From contig NZ_KB900609.1 in the NCBI RefSeq assembly GCF_000379105.1, positions 305,781 to 369,780 of the forward strand: a DNA stretch of 64,000 nucleotides. Reading direction: 5' to 3'. Source of the stretch: Methylobacterium sp. WSM2598 (GTDB lineage: Bacteria; Pseudomonadota; Alphaproteobacteria; Rhizobiales; Beijerinckiaceae). The notes under the pieces are model-generated. The model was not told where the DNA came from, did no database searches, and saw nothing but the letters and a program-made list of their open reading frames with translations. Position 1 is the first letter of the stretch; every line of letters starts with the position of its first letter. The translations under genes were made by a program, and so were the position numbers. This document shows positions 26,756-35,180 of the stretch, piece by piece.

Positions 26756-26768
26756 TGTTACCGTTACA
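26756..26768 (+). promoter_or_regulatory. TGTTACNGTTACA motif, copy 4
   Basis: Identical to copy 3 and exactly 63 bases away, 60 bases before the divergent DUF2721-like gene. Confidence 0.6.
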
Positions 26769-26828
26769 GCCTTGCCAAGCGGGGACGGGCTGCGAACTCA
26801 GTCTCGGGCTCAGCCCGGCGCGAGGACG

Positions 26829-27290
26829 ATGCTCAAGGACGTTCCGGTCGACGAGATCACGCGCGTCATCGGTCTCGCGACCGCGCCCGCATTCCTGCTG
26901 GGGGCCGTCGCCGGGCTGCTGTCGCTCCTGGTCCTGCGCCTCACCCGCATCGCGGACCTCATCCGCACCTTGGTGGCGGACCGCGAGCGAGCCGACGGGC
27001 GATGGGTGGATGCCACGCTTCGAGATGCCCTCAGGCGGGCATGGCACACGCGGTGGGCCATTACCCTTTGTGTGCACAGCGGCATCGTCACGGGCTGGAT
27101 GGTCATCCTGACCTTCGTCGACGCCCTGTTCGGATTCCACAACAGCCCGGCCATCGCGGTTCTATTCATCGCCGCCCTGGCGCTGTTCACGAGCGCCCTG
27201 GTCTTCCTCCTCCTGGAGATCCGCCTGTCGGTCGCGGACATCACGCGCATCGAGCGAGCACTCTGCGACGGGCGAGCCGAACCCCGTTGA
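26829..27290 (+). CDS. DUF2721-like membrane protein
   Basis: 153 residues with three hydrophobic segments (ATAPAFLLGAVAGLLSLLVL, the stretch around VHSGIVTGWMVILTFVDALF, and AIAVLFIAALALFTSALVFL) and a short charged helix after the first (RLTRIADLIRTLVADRERAD), the pattern of DUF2721. It is divergent from the MoxR operon and shares its regulatory region. It ends 17 bases from the convergent DUF4344 gene. Function unknown. Confidence 0.7.
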   Translation: MLKDVPVDEITRVIGLATAPAFLLGAVAGLLSLLVLRLTRIADLIRTLVADRERADGRWVDATLRDALRRAWHTRWAITLCVHSGIVTGWMVILTFVDALFGFHNSPAIAVLFIAALALFTSALVFLLLEIRLSVADITRIERALCDGRAEPR

Positions 27291-27307
27291 ACTCGGTGCC
27301 GCGGTGC

Positions 27308-28162
27308 CTACCGCCCCCTCGCGGCGCGCTCGAACGCACGGCGCAGCCGCTCCCCGCGGCCCGGTCGGACGCGCAGGTGCGGGACGATCAGCTTGTCGAA
27401 GGCGAAGGCGACCTGGTCGTACTCCTCGCCGCAGCTCTCGGCCCGCTCCTTGGGCAGGTAGCCCTTGGCCACGATGTAGCCGAACCGCTTCTCGTCCGAT
27501 CCATAGGCCAGGCAGCCGAGATTGTAGAAGCGCTGCCAGGAGAAGCCGTGGACGTCCGCGAAGCCGCCCTTGTCGACCGGCTCGTACTTGCCCGTCGTCG
27601 CGAAGAAGTAGGCGCTCCCGTTCACCACCGTGCGCGCCTCCTTGCCGCCCAGCTGGAGCAGGGCAAAGGACGCGACCTGATCGGCAGCGTCCTCCTCGCG
27701 CCCGAGGATAGGCACGCGGAGCAGGTCGAAGAGGGCGTGCCCGCTCTCGTGCATGAGGATCTGGGCCACGGGACCCACGAGCGCGTCGTGGTGGGAGACC
27801 CCGGCGGGCGACTTGGTCTTCGGCGCGATCTTGTGGATGCTGGCGACCAACTCGTAGCAGAGCGTCACGCTCCGGTTCTCGGGCGCGTACCAGGCATTCA
27901 GCTCCCCGGCGCACTCCTTGAGGCGGTACGTCAGCCGGGTCGGTAGGCGGGCCAGTCCGACGATGGCGCCGACACGCTCCAGCACACGCTGCCGACGCAT
28001 GGAATCGTAGATCTCGCGGTAGGCCGCCTTCTTCGGGGCCTCGTAGACGACACGGATGCGGTCCGAACCCGTGGAGGTAGCTCCGCGTGCTTCCGCAGCT
28101 TCGATGAACAGGATGACGCACAGGAAAGCAAGGGCAAGCGCGCGACCCGACCGGCGGCTCAT
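27308..28162 (-). CDS. DUF4344 putative metallopeptidase, secreted
   Basis: 284 residues. Signal peptide RALALAFLCVILFIEAAEA; the domain contains LMHESGHALFDLLRVPILGR, an HExGH zinc motif, followed by REEDAADQVASF, which could give the third ligand and matches DUF4344. Last gene of the sulfatase operon; its start overlaps the previous stop by 4 bases. The substrate is unknown; the location points to periplasmic proteolysis. Confidence 0.8.
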   Translation of the reverse strand: MSRRSGRALALAFLCVILFIEAAEARGATSTGSDRIRVVYEAPKKAAYREIYDSMRRQRVLERVGAIVGLARLPTRLTYRLKECAGELNAWYAPENRSVTLCYELVASIHKIAPKTKSPAGVSHHDALVGPVAQILMHESGHALFDLLRVPILGREEDAADQVASFALLQLGGKEARTVVNGSAYFFATTGKYEPVDKGGFADVHGFSWQRFYNLGCLAYGSDEKRFGYIVAKGYLPKERAESCGEEYDQVAFAFDKLIVPHLRVRPGRGERLRRAFERAARGR

Positions 28163-28575
28163 GCGCGTCCGTCCCTCACTGCCACGTCCACGTGCGCCAT
28201 CGCGCGGATGGCCGAAAGGTCCTCCGCAGAGACAATTCGGCCTTTCCGCCGGCTCAGGCGATAGACCGGGAGCGCGATCCCGCCGCCCAGGAGACGGCGC
28301 ACGCGGACGACCGCGACCACGTGCATGCCGTACGGCGCGGTGTGGACATCTGTGATGCGACTGATGGCGTGACCATCGGAGGTGTAGACCCACTTCCCCC
28401 GCTCGGCCCGGCGCAGGCTCTCCGTCAGGATCTGGGAGTAGGCGTTGTCCCAGCCATTGACGTTGGACGGCGGTGCGTGCGCATGAGGCGGAACCGCCGC
28501 GCTGATGGGCACGATCATCATCAGCGACAGGAGTAGCTGCCGCCGACCTTCCGCCCACCGGGCCCGGCCGCTCAT
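28159..28575 (-). CDS. Secreted PRC-barrel-like hypothetical protein
   Basis: 138 residues. An N-terminal hydrophobic stretch (QLLLSLMMIVPISAAVPPHA) acts as a signal peptide. The rest resembles a PRC-barrel-like fold (GKWVYTSDGHAISRITDVHT; HVVAVVRVRRLLGGGIALPV), but this is by pattern only. It overlaps the genes on both sides by 4 bases, which supports the start and the operon. Confidence 0.6.
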   Translation of the reverse strand: MSGRARWAEGRRQLLLSLMMIVPISAAVPPHAHAPPSNVNGWDNAYSQILTESLRRAERGKWVYTSDGHAISRITDVHTAPYGMHVVAVVRVRRLLGGGIALPVYRLSRRKGRIVSAEDLSAIRAMAHVDVAVRDGRA

Positions 28576-29549
28576 CGGGGCCCTCCCGTCCGTCGGATGC
28601 AGCGGAACCCGATGTGACTGGTCGAGGTGTCGACCGGGTGAGGATGACGGGCGGCAGGGCGGTAGCGGCGGCAGTAGTTCGGCGCGCAGAGATGCGAGCC
28701 GCCCTTGACCACCCTTCGCGGGATGCGGATCTCGGGCTGGTTCGGGTCGAAGCTCTCGTCCGCTCGGCCGCCTCTGGGATTCTGCGGGATGCAGCAGGCC
28801 TTCGCCGCGTCGGCGGGATGCTTCGGGACGTAGAAGTCGGTCGTCCACTCCCAGACGTTGCCGGTCATGTCGTAGAGGCCGTAGCCGTTCGGCGGGAAGG
28901 CCGTGACCGGCGAGGTGCGCTCGTAACCGTCCTCGGCCAGGTTCTGGTGCGGGAAGGCGCCCTGCCAGGTGTTGGCCATGTGGCGGCCGCCGGGCGCGAG
29001 TTCGTCGCCCCAGGCGAACTCCGCCCCGTCCAGGCCACCGCGCGCGGCGTATTCCCACTCGGCCTCGGTCGGCAGTTCCTTGCCCGCCCAGGCCGCGTAG
29101 GCTTCGGCGTCGGCGTAGACCACGTGCACCACCGGGTGGTCGTCCAGCCCGGCAATTGACGAACCGGACCCGTAGGGGCGGCGCCAGTGCACACCAAACT
29201 TGAAGCGCCACCATGCGCTCCAGTCCCGCAGGTCGACCGGCCCCTTCGGCGGCTTGAACACCAGGGAGCCCGCCTGAAGCATGTGCGGCAGAGCGCCGGG
29301 GTAGTCGGCGGCGTCCGGTTTCCGTTCGGCCATGGTCACGTAGCCGGTGGCGCGCACGAACGCCCGGAACTGCGCGTTCGTGACCGGCGTCGGGTCGATC
29401 CAGAAGCCATCGACACGGACCCGGTGGACCGGCGCCTCCTCCGGGTAGTGCCGGTCTGAACCCATGCGGAACGTGCCGCCGGGCAGGAAGACCATATCCC
29501 GGACCGCATCCGAAGCGGCGGGCCGGTCGAGAAGGGCCGTATCCGTCAT
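28572..29549 (-). CDS. Formylglycine-generating enzyme (sulfatase-modifying factor)
   Basis: 325 residues. FGE family features: MVFLPGGTFRMGSDRHYPEE at the start, GLYDMTGNVWEWTTDFYVPK, and RRVVKGGSHLCAPNYCRRYR with Cys288 and Cys293 at the spacing of the active-site pair of aerobic FGEs. No signal peptide, so it acts in the cytosol and would convert the sulfatase Cys to formylglycine before Tat export. It is in the same operon as a sulfatase with the matching motif, which makes the pairing very likely. Confidence 0.93.
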   Translation of the reverse strand: MTDTALLDRPAASDAVRDMVFLPGGTFRMGSDRHYPEEAPVHRVRVDGFWIDPTPVTNAQFRAFVRATGYVTMAERKPDAADYPGALPHMLQAGSLVFKPPKGPVDLRDWSAWWRFKFGVHWRRPYGSGSSIAGLDDHPVVHVVYADAEAYAAWAGKELPTEAEWEYAARGGLDGAEFAWGDELAPGGRHMANTWQGAFPHQNLAEDGYERTSPVTAFPPNGYGLYDMTGNVWEWTTDFYVPKHPADAAKACCIPQNPRGGRADESFDPNQPEIRIPRRVVKGGSHLCAPNYCRRYRPAARHPHPVDTSTSHIGFRCIRRTGGPR

Positions 29550-30586
29550 CGGGCGCTCCTTGGCGCGGGCGGGAAGACCGCGTTCCAATCCCGCTGCATG
29601 TCGACGACCGTCCACCCGCGCCGCTCGGCTTCGTCGAGGGCCTTGTCGAGGCGTCCAACGTGGGACTGGCGGTCGTAGGCGAATTCGCGCTCGGCGTCGG
29701 TATGATGCACAAGGCCCAGGAAGCGGGGCCCGGCTCCGGCGGCGGTCCACTGCAGCATCTGGTGGTCACCGTCCGAGTTGCCGAAGGCGAGGATGGGCCG
29801 GCGCCCGATGAAGCGGTTGATGCCGGACGGCTTGCCGGGACCGTCATCGATGAACTCGACCTTGGGCTCCTTCACGAGCACCGGCATCCCGTCGGGCCTC
29901 ATCTCGAACTTCGTGGCACCAGACGAGCCCACGACCTGCTCGGGCGGGACGCCGTACGTCCGCTCCGCGAAGACGCGCATGAACTCGACGCCTCCGCCGG
30001 AGACGATGAAGGTCTTGAAGCCGCTGGCGCGCAGGTAGGCGAGCAGCTCCAGCATCGGCTGGTACACGAGGCTGTCGTAGGGCCTGCCGAAGCGGGGGTG
30101 GCGCGCGGTCTTCAGCCAGTCCGCGACGATGCCGTTGAAGGCTTCGGTGGTCATGCCGGCGTGGGTCGCGGCCATGACCTGGAGCAGGCCTCGCTCCCCG
30201 GAGGCCGCCACGGCTTTGGGGTCGCCCTCGATGATGCCCTTGAAGGGCTGCGTATCCTTCCACTCCGGATGCTCCGGCGCGAGCGCCTTCACCCGATCCA
30301 GGGCGAACGCGATCTGGAAGTAGATCGGCTGCTCCGCCCAGAGGGTGCCGTCGTTGTCGAACACCGCGACGCGTTCGGCCGGCACGACGAAGTCCCGGCC
30401 GCTCCCATGGCTGACGCGCCCGACGAAATCAAGGATCGCCCGCTTCGGGGCGCCGTCGTTCCAGGAAGGCAGCGGGTCATCCTGGGAGCGGGCCGCGCTC
30501 ACCCATGGCGGCCCCGCAAGGATAGGGACGGCCGCCGCGGCCGCAAGCAGTCCGCGGCGGCTGAAGGTACCTCCCCTGGTAGACAT
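29546..30586 (-). CDS. Tat-exported HAD-family phosphatase
   Basis: 346 residues with a twin-arginine signal (FSRRGLLAAAAAVPILAG). HAD motifs: AVFDNDGTLWAEQ (DxDGT), FKTFIVSGGGVEFMR (motif II) and RPILAFGNSDGDHQML (motif IV). This is the family of periplasmic haloacid-dehalogenase-like phosphatases. It lies between the sulfatase and FGE genes and overlaps the latter. It could act on a sugar phosphate released by the same route as the sulfatase product; that is inference. Confidence 0.85.
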   Translation of the reverse strand: MSTRGGTFSRRGLLAAAAAVPILAGPPWVSAARSQDDPLPSWNDGAPKRAILDFVGRVSHGSGRDFVVPAERVAVFDNDGTLWAEQPIYFQIAFALDRVKALAPEHPEWKDTQPFKGIIEGDPKAVAASGERGLLQVMAATHAGMTTEAFNGIVADWLKTARHPRFGRPYDSLVYQPMLELLAYLRASGFKTFIVSGGGVEFMRVFAERTYGVPPEQVVGSSGATKFEMRPDGMPVLVKEPKVEFIDDGPGKPSGINRFIGRRPILAFGNSDGDHQMLQWTAAGAGPRFLGLVHHTDAEREFAYDRQSHVGRLDKALDEAERRGWTVVDMQRDWNAVFPPAPRSAR

Positions 30587-30604
30587 CGCCTGCCTCCTGA
30601 CGCG

Positions 30605-32275
30605 CTACTTGCCCTGCGCCTCGGTGGCACGCCGCATCTTCTCGATGATCTGGTCGATGCTGAAGCTGGCTGCCCGTTGGCGTGGCGGGAACTCGCGGAA
30701 CGTTCCGAGGAATTTGGCGACTTCCTCCTGGGCGGGGAAGATCAGGTAGGGTTGCGAGACGAACCAGTCGTAGTAGGTGTTCGAGGTGATGTCGGCCCGC
30801 TCGTAAGGGTCCGCCCGCAGGTCGAACAGCTTCGGCAGGCGCAGCGTCGTGAAGGGTTCGGCCCAGATCCGCATCGTGCCCGGCGCGCGCTGCTCCTCGA
30901 AGACGATCTTCCAGTTCTCGTAGCGCATCGCCACGAGGTCGCCGTCGTCGTTGAAGTAGAAGAACTTGTTGCGGGCGCTACGGTCCTGCTGCCCGGTCAG
31001 ATAGGGAAGCTGGTTGTATCCGTCGAGGTGGACCTTGAAGGTCTTCGCCCCGGCCGTGTGACCCTTCAGCAGCTTGCCGGTGATGTCGGGGTCACCGGCG
31101 GCAGCCATCAGGGTGGGCAGCCAGTCGAGCCCGCTGACGATCTCGTTCGAGACCGAGCCGGCCTGGATGTGCCCGGGCCAGCGGATCATGCAGGGCACCC
31201 GGAAGGCGCCCTCCCAGTTGGTGTCCTTCTCGCTCCGGAACGGCGTCATCGCGGCATCCGGCCAGGAGTTCATGTGCGGGCCGTTGTCGGTCGTGTAGAG
31301 GACGATGGTGTCGTTCGCGATGCCGAGTTCGTCGAGCTTCTTCAAGAGCTGCCCGATGTGCCCATCGTGCTCGACCATCCCGTCGGCGTACTCTGTCCGG
31401 GCGGTGAGGCCCGGGGGGCTCCGGCGGTCCGCCGCGACGTGGGTGCGGAAGTGCATCCGGGTCGAGTTGAACCAGCAGAAGAACGGCTTGTCGGCTCGAA
31501 CCTGGCGCTCCATGAAATCCATCGCGGCGGCCGAGGTCTCGTCGTCGATGGTCTCCATCCGCTTCTTGGTGAGCGGGCCCGTGTCCTCGATCTTGCCGTC
31601 CGCGGACGCCTTGAGGACGCCGCGGGGGCCGAACTTCTTCCGGAACTCGGGATCGCGCGGGTAGGTCCGCTGCTCGGGCTCCTCCTCGGCGTTGAGGTGG
31701 TAGAGGTTGCCGAAGAACTCGTCGAAGCCGTGGTTGGTCGGCAAGTACTCGTCCCGGTCGCCGAGGTGGTTCTTGCCGAACTGCCCCGTGGCGTAGCCCA
31801 GCGGCTTGAGGAGTTCGGCGAGGGTCGCGTCCTCCTTCTGCAGGCCCACCGTCGCGCCGGGCACGCCGACCTTCGACAGCCCCGTACGCAGGGTCGACTG
31901 CCCCGTGATGAAGGACGAGCGGCCGGCCGTGCAGCTCTGCTCGGCATAATAGTCGGTGAACATCATGCCCTCGCGGGCGATGCGGTCGATGTTGGGCGTG
32001 CGGTAGCCCATCAAGCCGAAGGTGTAGGCGCTGATGTTCGACTGTCCGATATCGTCGCCGAACATCACGAGGATGTTGACCGGACGGCCTGAGCCGCCGG
32101 TCCGGGCGGGAGCGGGCTGCGGGGCCGGCGCTGGCGCCTGCGCGCGCGCGTCCGGCGTGGCGCCCATCGTGGATGCAGCCAGCGCGGTTCCCCCCAGGAG
32201 CATCGCACGGCGGCTGAATGCCCGGCTCGCGGCCTCCTCTGCATCGACGTCGTTCGGTCGGCGTGTCTCGCTCAT
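30605..32275 (-). CDS. Tat-exported arylsulfatase
   Basis: 556 residues. Twin-arginine signal FSRRAMLLGGTALAASTMGA near residue 20. Sulfatase features: VNILVMFGDDIGQSNISAYT as metal-binding start, then the modification motif QSCTAGRSS with Cys115 (CxAxR), GQFGKNHLGDRDEYLPTNHG, and LYTTDNGPHMNSWPDA. The Cys must become formylglycine; an FGE is encoded two genes downstream. The substrate cannot be read from the sequence. It opens the five-gene operon running down to 27308. Confidence 0.92.
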   Translation of the reverse strand: MSETRRPNDVDAEEAASRAFSRRAMLLGGTALAASTMGATPDARAQAPAPAPQPAPARTGGSGRPVNILVMFGDDIGQSNISAYTFGLMGYRTPNIDRIAREGMMFTDYYAEQSCTAGRSSFITGQSTLRTGLSKVGVPGATVGLQKEDATLAELLKPLGYATGQFGKNHLGDRDEYLPTNHGFDEFFGNLYHLNAEEEPEQRTYPRDPEFRKKFGPRGVLKASADGKIEDTGPLTKKRMETIDDETSAAAMDFMERQVRADKPFFCWFNSTRMHFRTHVAADRRSPPGLTARTEYADGMVEHDGHIGQLLKKLDELGIANDTIVLYTTDNGPHMNSWPDAAMTPFRSEKDTNWEGAFRVPCMIRWPGHIQAGSVSNEIVSGLDWLPTLMAAAGDPDITGKLLKGHTAGAKTFKVHLDGYNQLPYLTGQQDRSARNKFFYFNDDGDLVAMRYENWKIVFEEQRAPGTMRIWAEPFTTLRLPKLFDLRADPYERADITSNTYYDWFVSQPYLIFPAQEEVAKFLGTFREFPPRQRAASFSIDQIIEKMRRATEAQGK

Positions 32276-32305
32276 GGTCAGCTCCTGAAGGGTAGGTCTT
32301 TATCC

Positions 32306-32340
32306 TAGGTCCGGGTGCACGTGGCGCCGGCCCGGACCTA
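32306..32340 (-). terminator. Hairpin between aquaporin and sulfatase genes
   Basis: TAGGTCCGGG, a 15-base loop, and CCCGGACCTA form a perfect 10-bp stem downstream of the aquaporin gene. No T-run follows. Confidence 0.5.
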
Positions 32341-32372
32341 AAGCGTCGGGGGTGTCGGGCGCGTTTTTCGGC

Positions 32373-33107
32373 TCACTCTGCCGGGGCGGGCGGCGTCAGA
32401 CTGGTCACCTGAGCCGAGGGCTGCTTGCTGATCCAGTGGTAGAGGATGCCGCCGAGGACGCCGCCGAGCACCGGCGCGATCCAGAACAGCCAGAGCTGCG
32501 CGATTGCCCAGCCACCCACGAACAGGGCCGGTCCCGTGCTGTGCGCCGGGTTGACCGACAGGCTCGTGATCGGGATGCCGACCAGGTGGACGAGCGTCAG
32601 GCAAAGCCCGATGGCCAGCGGCGCGAAGCCGACGGGTGCCTTGCCGTGCGTCGTCCCCATGATGACGAACAGGAACATCATGGTTAGCACCACCTCGGCT
32701 ACGAGGCACGACATCAGGCCGTAGCGACCGGGCGAGTGCTCGCCGTAGCCATTGGCGGCGAAGCCCTTGGCTAGGTCGAAGACCGGCGCGCCGCTCGCGA
32801 TGACGCAGAGAAGAGCCGCAGCGACAAGGCCGCCGACGACCTGCGACATGACGTGAGGAGGGATCTCGCGTGCCGGGAAGCGCCCCCTTGCGGTGAGTCC
32901 GCAGGTGACGGCCGGGTTGAGGTGACAGCCCGAGATGTGACCGATGGCGTAGGCCATGGTGACGACGGTCAGGCCGAAGGCGAGCGAGACCCCGACCAAG
33001 CCGATGCCCACCTCGGGGAACGCTGCCGCGACGACGGCGCAGCCGCAGCCGGCGAAGGTGAGCCAGAACGTGCCGACGGCCTCGGCCGCGCACTTGCGGA
33101 TGTCCAT
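32373..33107 (-). CDS. aqpZ: Aquaporin Z-like channel with altered selectivity filter
   Basis: 244 residues with six hydrophobic helices and both NPA boxes ([11 protein letters not shown] and [13 protein letters not shown]). It aligns to E. coli AqpZ without gaps near the second box: the filter Arg189 is His189 and Thr183 is Leu, while His174 is kept and the Phe43 equivalent is Phe44. The Arg after the second NPA is nearly invariant in aquaporins, so this protein may have changed water/solute selectivity. It neighbours the sulfatase operon and a Gly-rich secreted protein on the same strand. Confidence 0.9.
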   Translation of the reverse strand: MDIRKCAAEAVGTFWLTFAGCGCAVVAAAFPEVGIGLVGVSLAFGLTVVTMAYAIGHISGCHLNPAVTCGLTARGRFPAREIPPHVMSQVVGGLVAAALLCVIASGAPVFDLAKGFAANGYGEHSPGRYGLMSCLVAEVVLTMMFLFVIMGTTHGKAPVGFAPLAIGLCLTLVHLVGIPITSLSVNPAHSTGPALFVGGWAIAQLWLFWIAPVLGGVLGGILYHWISKQPSAQVTSLTPPAPAE

Positions 33108-33122
33108 GGAAGCCTCTTAAGC

Positions 33123-33713
33123 TTAGGCCGGGCAGCGGTCCCAGAAGCCCTTCGTCCGAGAGGAGTCGGTGTAGTACCAGCAGTAGCCGGGGGCCGGCGG
33201 CGAGCCCGCCCAGGCCGCTGCGGTCGCGGCTCCCACGAAGCCGAGCGCCGCGCCGGCTGCAAGGGCTCCCCCTGCGGGCCACCAAGCCCCGTAAGGCCGG
33301 TAGACGCCGCCCACCACGACGTTTCGGCGCACGACTACGCCGCGTCGTTGAACGCCGCCGCCATGCCAGCCAGGCCGGACCCGGCCGGCGATAGGGCGCC
33401 GGACGCCGCCGCCGTGCCAGCCGGGCCGGACCCTGCCGGCGATAGGGCGGCGGATGCCGCCGCCCGCGAAGCCCGGGCGCCCCAATCCGCCCCGGAAGCC
33501 TCCCATTCCGCGCGCTGCAAAGCCGCCCCTGAAGCCGCCACCGCGAAAGCCGCCGCGAAAGTTGTGTCGGCGCGCGACGGGCACCAGCATCGCGTCTGGA
33601 CCGACGTCGGTCATTGCGGCGACGGGCAGCGGAGCCGCCTGCGCGGACTCCAAGGGCGCAGGAGAAGCCAATGCAAGGAGAGCCATGCAAGTAATAAGGG
33701 CGTTCATCCGCAT
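33123..33713 (-). CDS. Secreted Gly/Arg-rich repeat protein
   Basis: 196 residues with a signal peptide (MNALITCMALLALASPAP). The mature part is Gly-rich, with FRGGFRGGGFRGGFAARGMG and two tandem 17-residue units of the form GGG(I/V)RRPIAGRVRPGWH. The C-terminus is AGSPPAPGYCWYYTDSSRTK plus GFWDRCPA, a conserved YCWYYTD-type end seen in small secreted proteins of these bacteria. Probably extracytoplasmic; function unknown. The ATG at 33713 has GGAG upstream. Confidence 0.7.
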   Translation of the reverse strand: MRMNALITCMALLALASPAPLESAQAAPLPVAAMTDVGPDAMLVPVARRHNFRGGFRGGGFRGGFAARGMGGFRGGLGRPGFAGGGIRRPIAGRVRPGWHGGGVRRPIAGRVRPGWHGGGVQRRGVVVRRNVVVGGVYRPYGAWWPAGGALAAGAALGFVGAATAAAWAGSPPAPGYCWYYTDSSRTKGFWDRCPA

Positions 33714-33896
33714 CTTATGCCGCTCCGCATCTGCGTTCATGGATCTTGACACGGCAGCTCGTCGGCGAGATGCCGTTGCAATAACTCCACACCTGTCGCG
33801 ATACCTAGGAGATGGTACGTTTTTCTATTTATTTCATCCGGGGTGTTCCATAGCCTCATCTTAGTAGCAACGACGCCGGGGCGAAGGGTGCCAACC

Positions 33897-34937
33897 ATGC
33901 AAGGGAACGGGGCCACTTTCGGAAGCTCGCTGAGGGCCATTGCCGCCCTCGCGCTTGCGGCGGTATTCGGCAGCCTCCCGTTCGAGCGGGAGGCCGAGGC
34001 CGCCGAGGCCGCGACGGGTGTTTACCTGTTGGGTATTCGAGGCCCCCTGGCCGGGATCACGCCGCCGCCGGGCTTCTACTTCGAGAACGATTTCTACCAC
34101 TACTCCGGAGCGCTCGGCGGCGGCCGCGTCTTCCAGTCGGGTGGCGTGGTGGCCGCGAACGTTCGGCAGGACACCAGCATCAATCTGGTCACCCCGCTCT
34201 GGGTGACGCCGGTCGAGATCTTCGGGGGACAGCTCGGCTTCTCGGTCGCGATACCGTTCGGCGAGCCCACCGTGAGCGCGGCCGCCGTGCTGTACTCGCC
34301 CCGCATCGACCGCCTCGTCGGGGGACGGGTGAGCGACTCGACCTTCAACGCCGGCGACCCCTTCGTGTCCGCCTTCGTCGGCTGGCATGCCGGCAACTTC
34401 CACTGGAGCTTGAACCTGAGCGGGAACATCCCGGCGGGCGCATACGAGGTCGGCCAACTCTCGAACGTGGCCCTGAACCGGCCGGCCATCGATCTCACGG
34501 GCGCGCTCACCTACCTCGACCCGGTCGCCGGCTACGAGCTCTCGGTGATACCCGGCGTGACCTTCAACTTCGAGAACCCCGCGACCCGCTACATCTCGGG
34601 CAACGAGTTCCACGTCGAGTGGTCGGCCACGAAGTTCCTGACGAAGGAGTTCACCCTCGGATTCGTCGGCTTCCACTACCAGCAGTTCACGGATGACAGC
34701 GGTTCCGGCAACCGCATCGGCCCGTTCCGCGGCCGGGTGACGGCGCTGGGAGGCATGCTCGGCTACGACTTCAAGGTGGGCCAGACCCCGGTCACGACGC
34801 GAGTGAAGGTGCTGCGCGACGTCGAGGTGCAGAACCGGTTCGCCGGCACGACCCTGTTCGTGTCCGTCGCCTTCCCGCTCTGGGTGGCTCCCCCGAAGGC
34901 CGCCCCGGAGCCTCGTCCGCTCGTCGCGAAGAATTAG
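33897..34937 (+). CDS. COG4313-type outer-membrane protein (SphA/meta-pathway phenol-degradation family)
   Basis: 346 residues. Signal peptide (LRAIAALALAAVFGSLPF), then alternating beta-strand sequence as in outer-membrane channels: GFYFENDFYHYSGALGGGRV, LWVTPVEIFGGQLGFSVAIP, GYELSVIPGVTFNFENPATR and FLTKEFTLGFVGFHYQQFTD. The family was named for phenol-degradation operons and probably forms a channel for hydrophobic compounds. Divergent from the Gly-rich gene. The ATG at 33897 follows GAAGGG. Confidence 0.8.
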   Translation: MQGNGATFGSSLRAIAALALAAVFGSLPFEREAEAAEAATGVYLLGIRGPLAGITPPPGFYFENDFYHYSGALGGGRVFQSGGVVAANVRQDTSINLVTPLWVTPVEIFGGQLGFSVAIPFGEPTVSAAAVLYSPRIDRLVGGRVSDSTFNAGDPFVSAFVGWHAGNFHWSLNLSGNIPAGAYEVGQLSNVALNRPAIDLTGALTYLDPVAGYELSVIPGVTFNFENPATRYISGNEFHVEWSATKFLTKEFTLGFVGFHYQQFTDDSGSGNRIGPFRGRVTALGGMLGYDFKVGQTPVTTRVKVLRDVEVQNRFAGTTLFVSVAFPLWVAPPKAAPEPRPLVAKN

Positions 34938-35035
34938 CATCCGGACCGCTCCGTCGGACCTGGGTAGCGCGGGCCCACCCGCCTCAGGTCACCCGCCGGG
35001 AGATCCTCTCCGCTCCCTGACTCCGATGTCATCAC

Positions 35036-35048
35036 TGTTACTGTTACA
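35036..35048 (+). promoter_or_regulatory. TGTTACNGTTACA motif, copy 5
   Basis: TGTTACTGTTACA, 132 bases before the GCG_CRPN gene. Confidence 0.55.
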
Positions 35049-35180
35049 GCGGTGACACCCCCGCGGGCCGGCGCTCTAGTCCCTCCGTCCGTCGCGCCTC
35101 GTCAGGGGCGGCGAGCGGTAGGAGGGGCGCCGGCACAACCATCCGCTCGGCCAGCCCGGGCTCACGCTGGAGTGCACGCT

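Larger units (their letters stand above)
26657..26775. repeat. Imperfect 56-bp tandem duplication in a divergent promoter region
   Basis: 26657-26712 and 26720-26775 align without gaps. Substitutions lie in the first 35 positions; the final 22-bp block, which contains the shared motif, is identical in both copies. Confidence 0.7.

Noticed and set aside
25631..27946. A 771-codon plus-strand frame across the MoxR gene
   Set aside because: It runs antisense to MoxR and through a divergent promoter, with no recognisable domain; a GC-rich shadow.
29660..32092. An 810-codon plus-strand frame antisense to the HAD and sulfatase genes
   Set aside because: The minus-strand proteins have full catalytic motifs; this frame has none.
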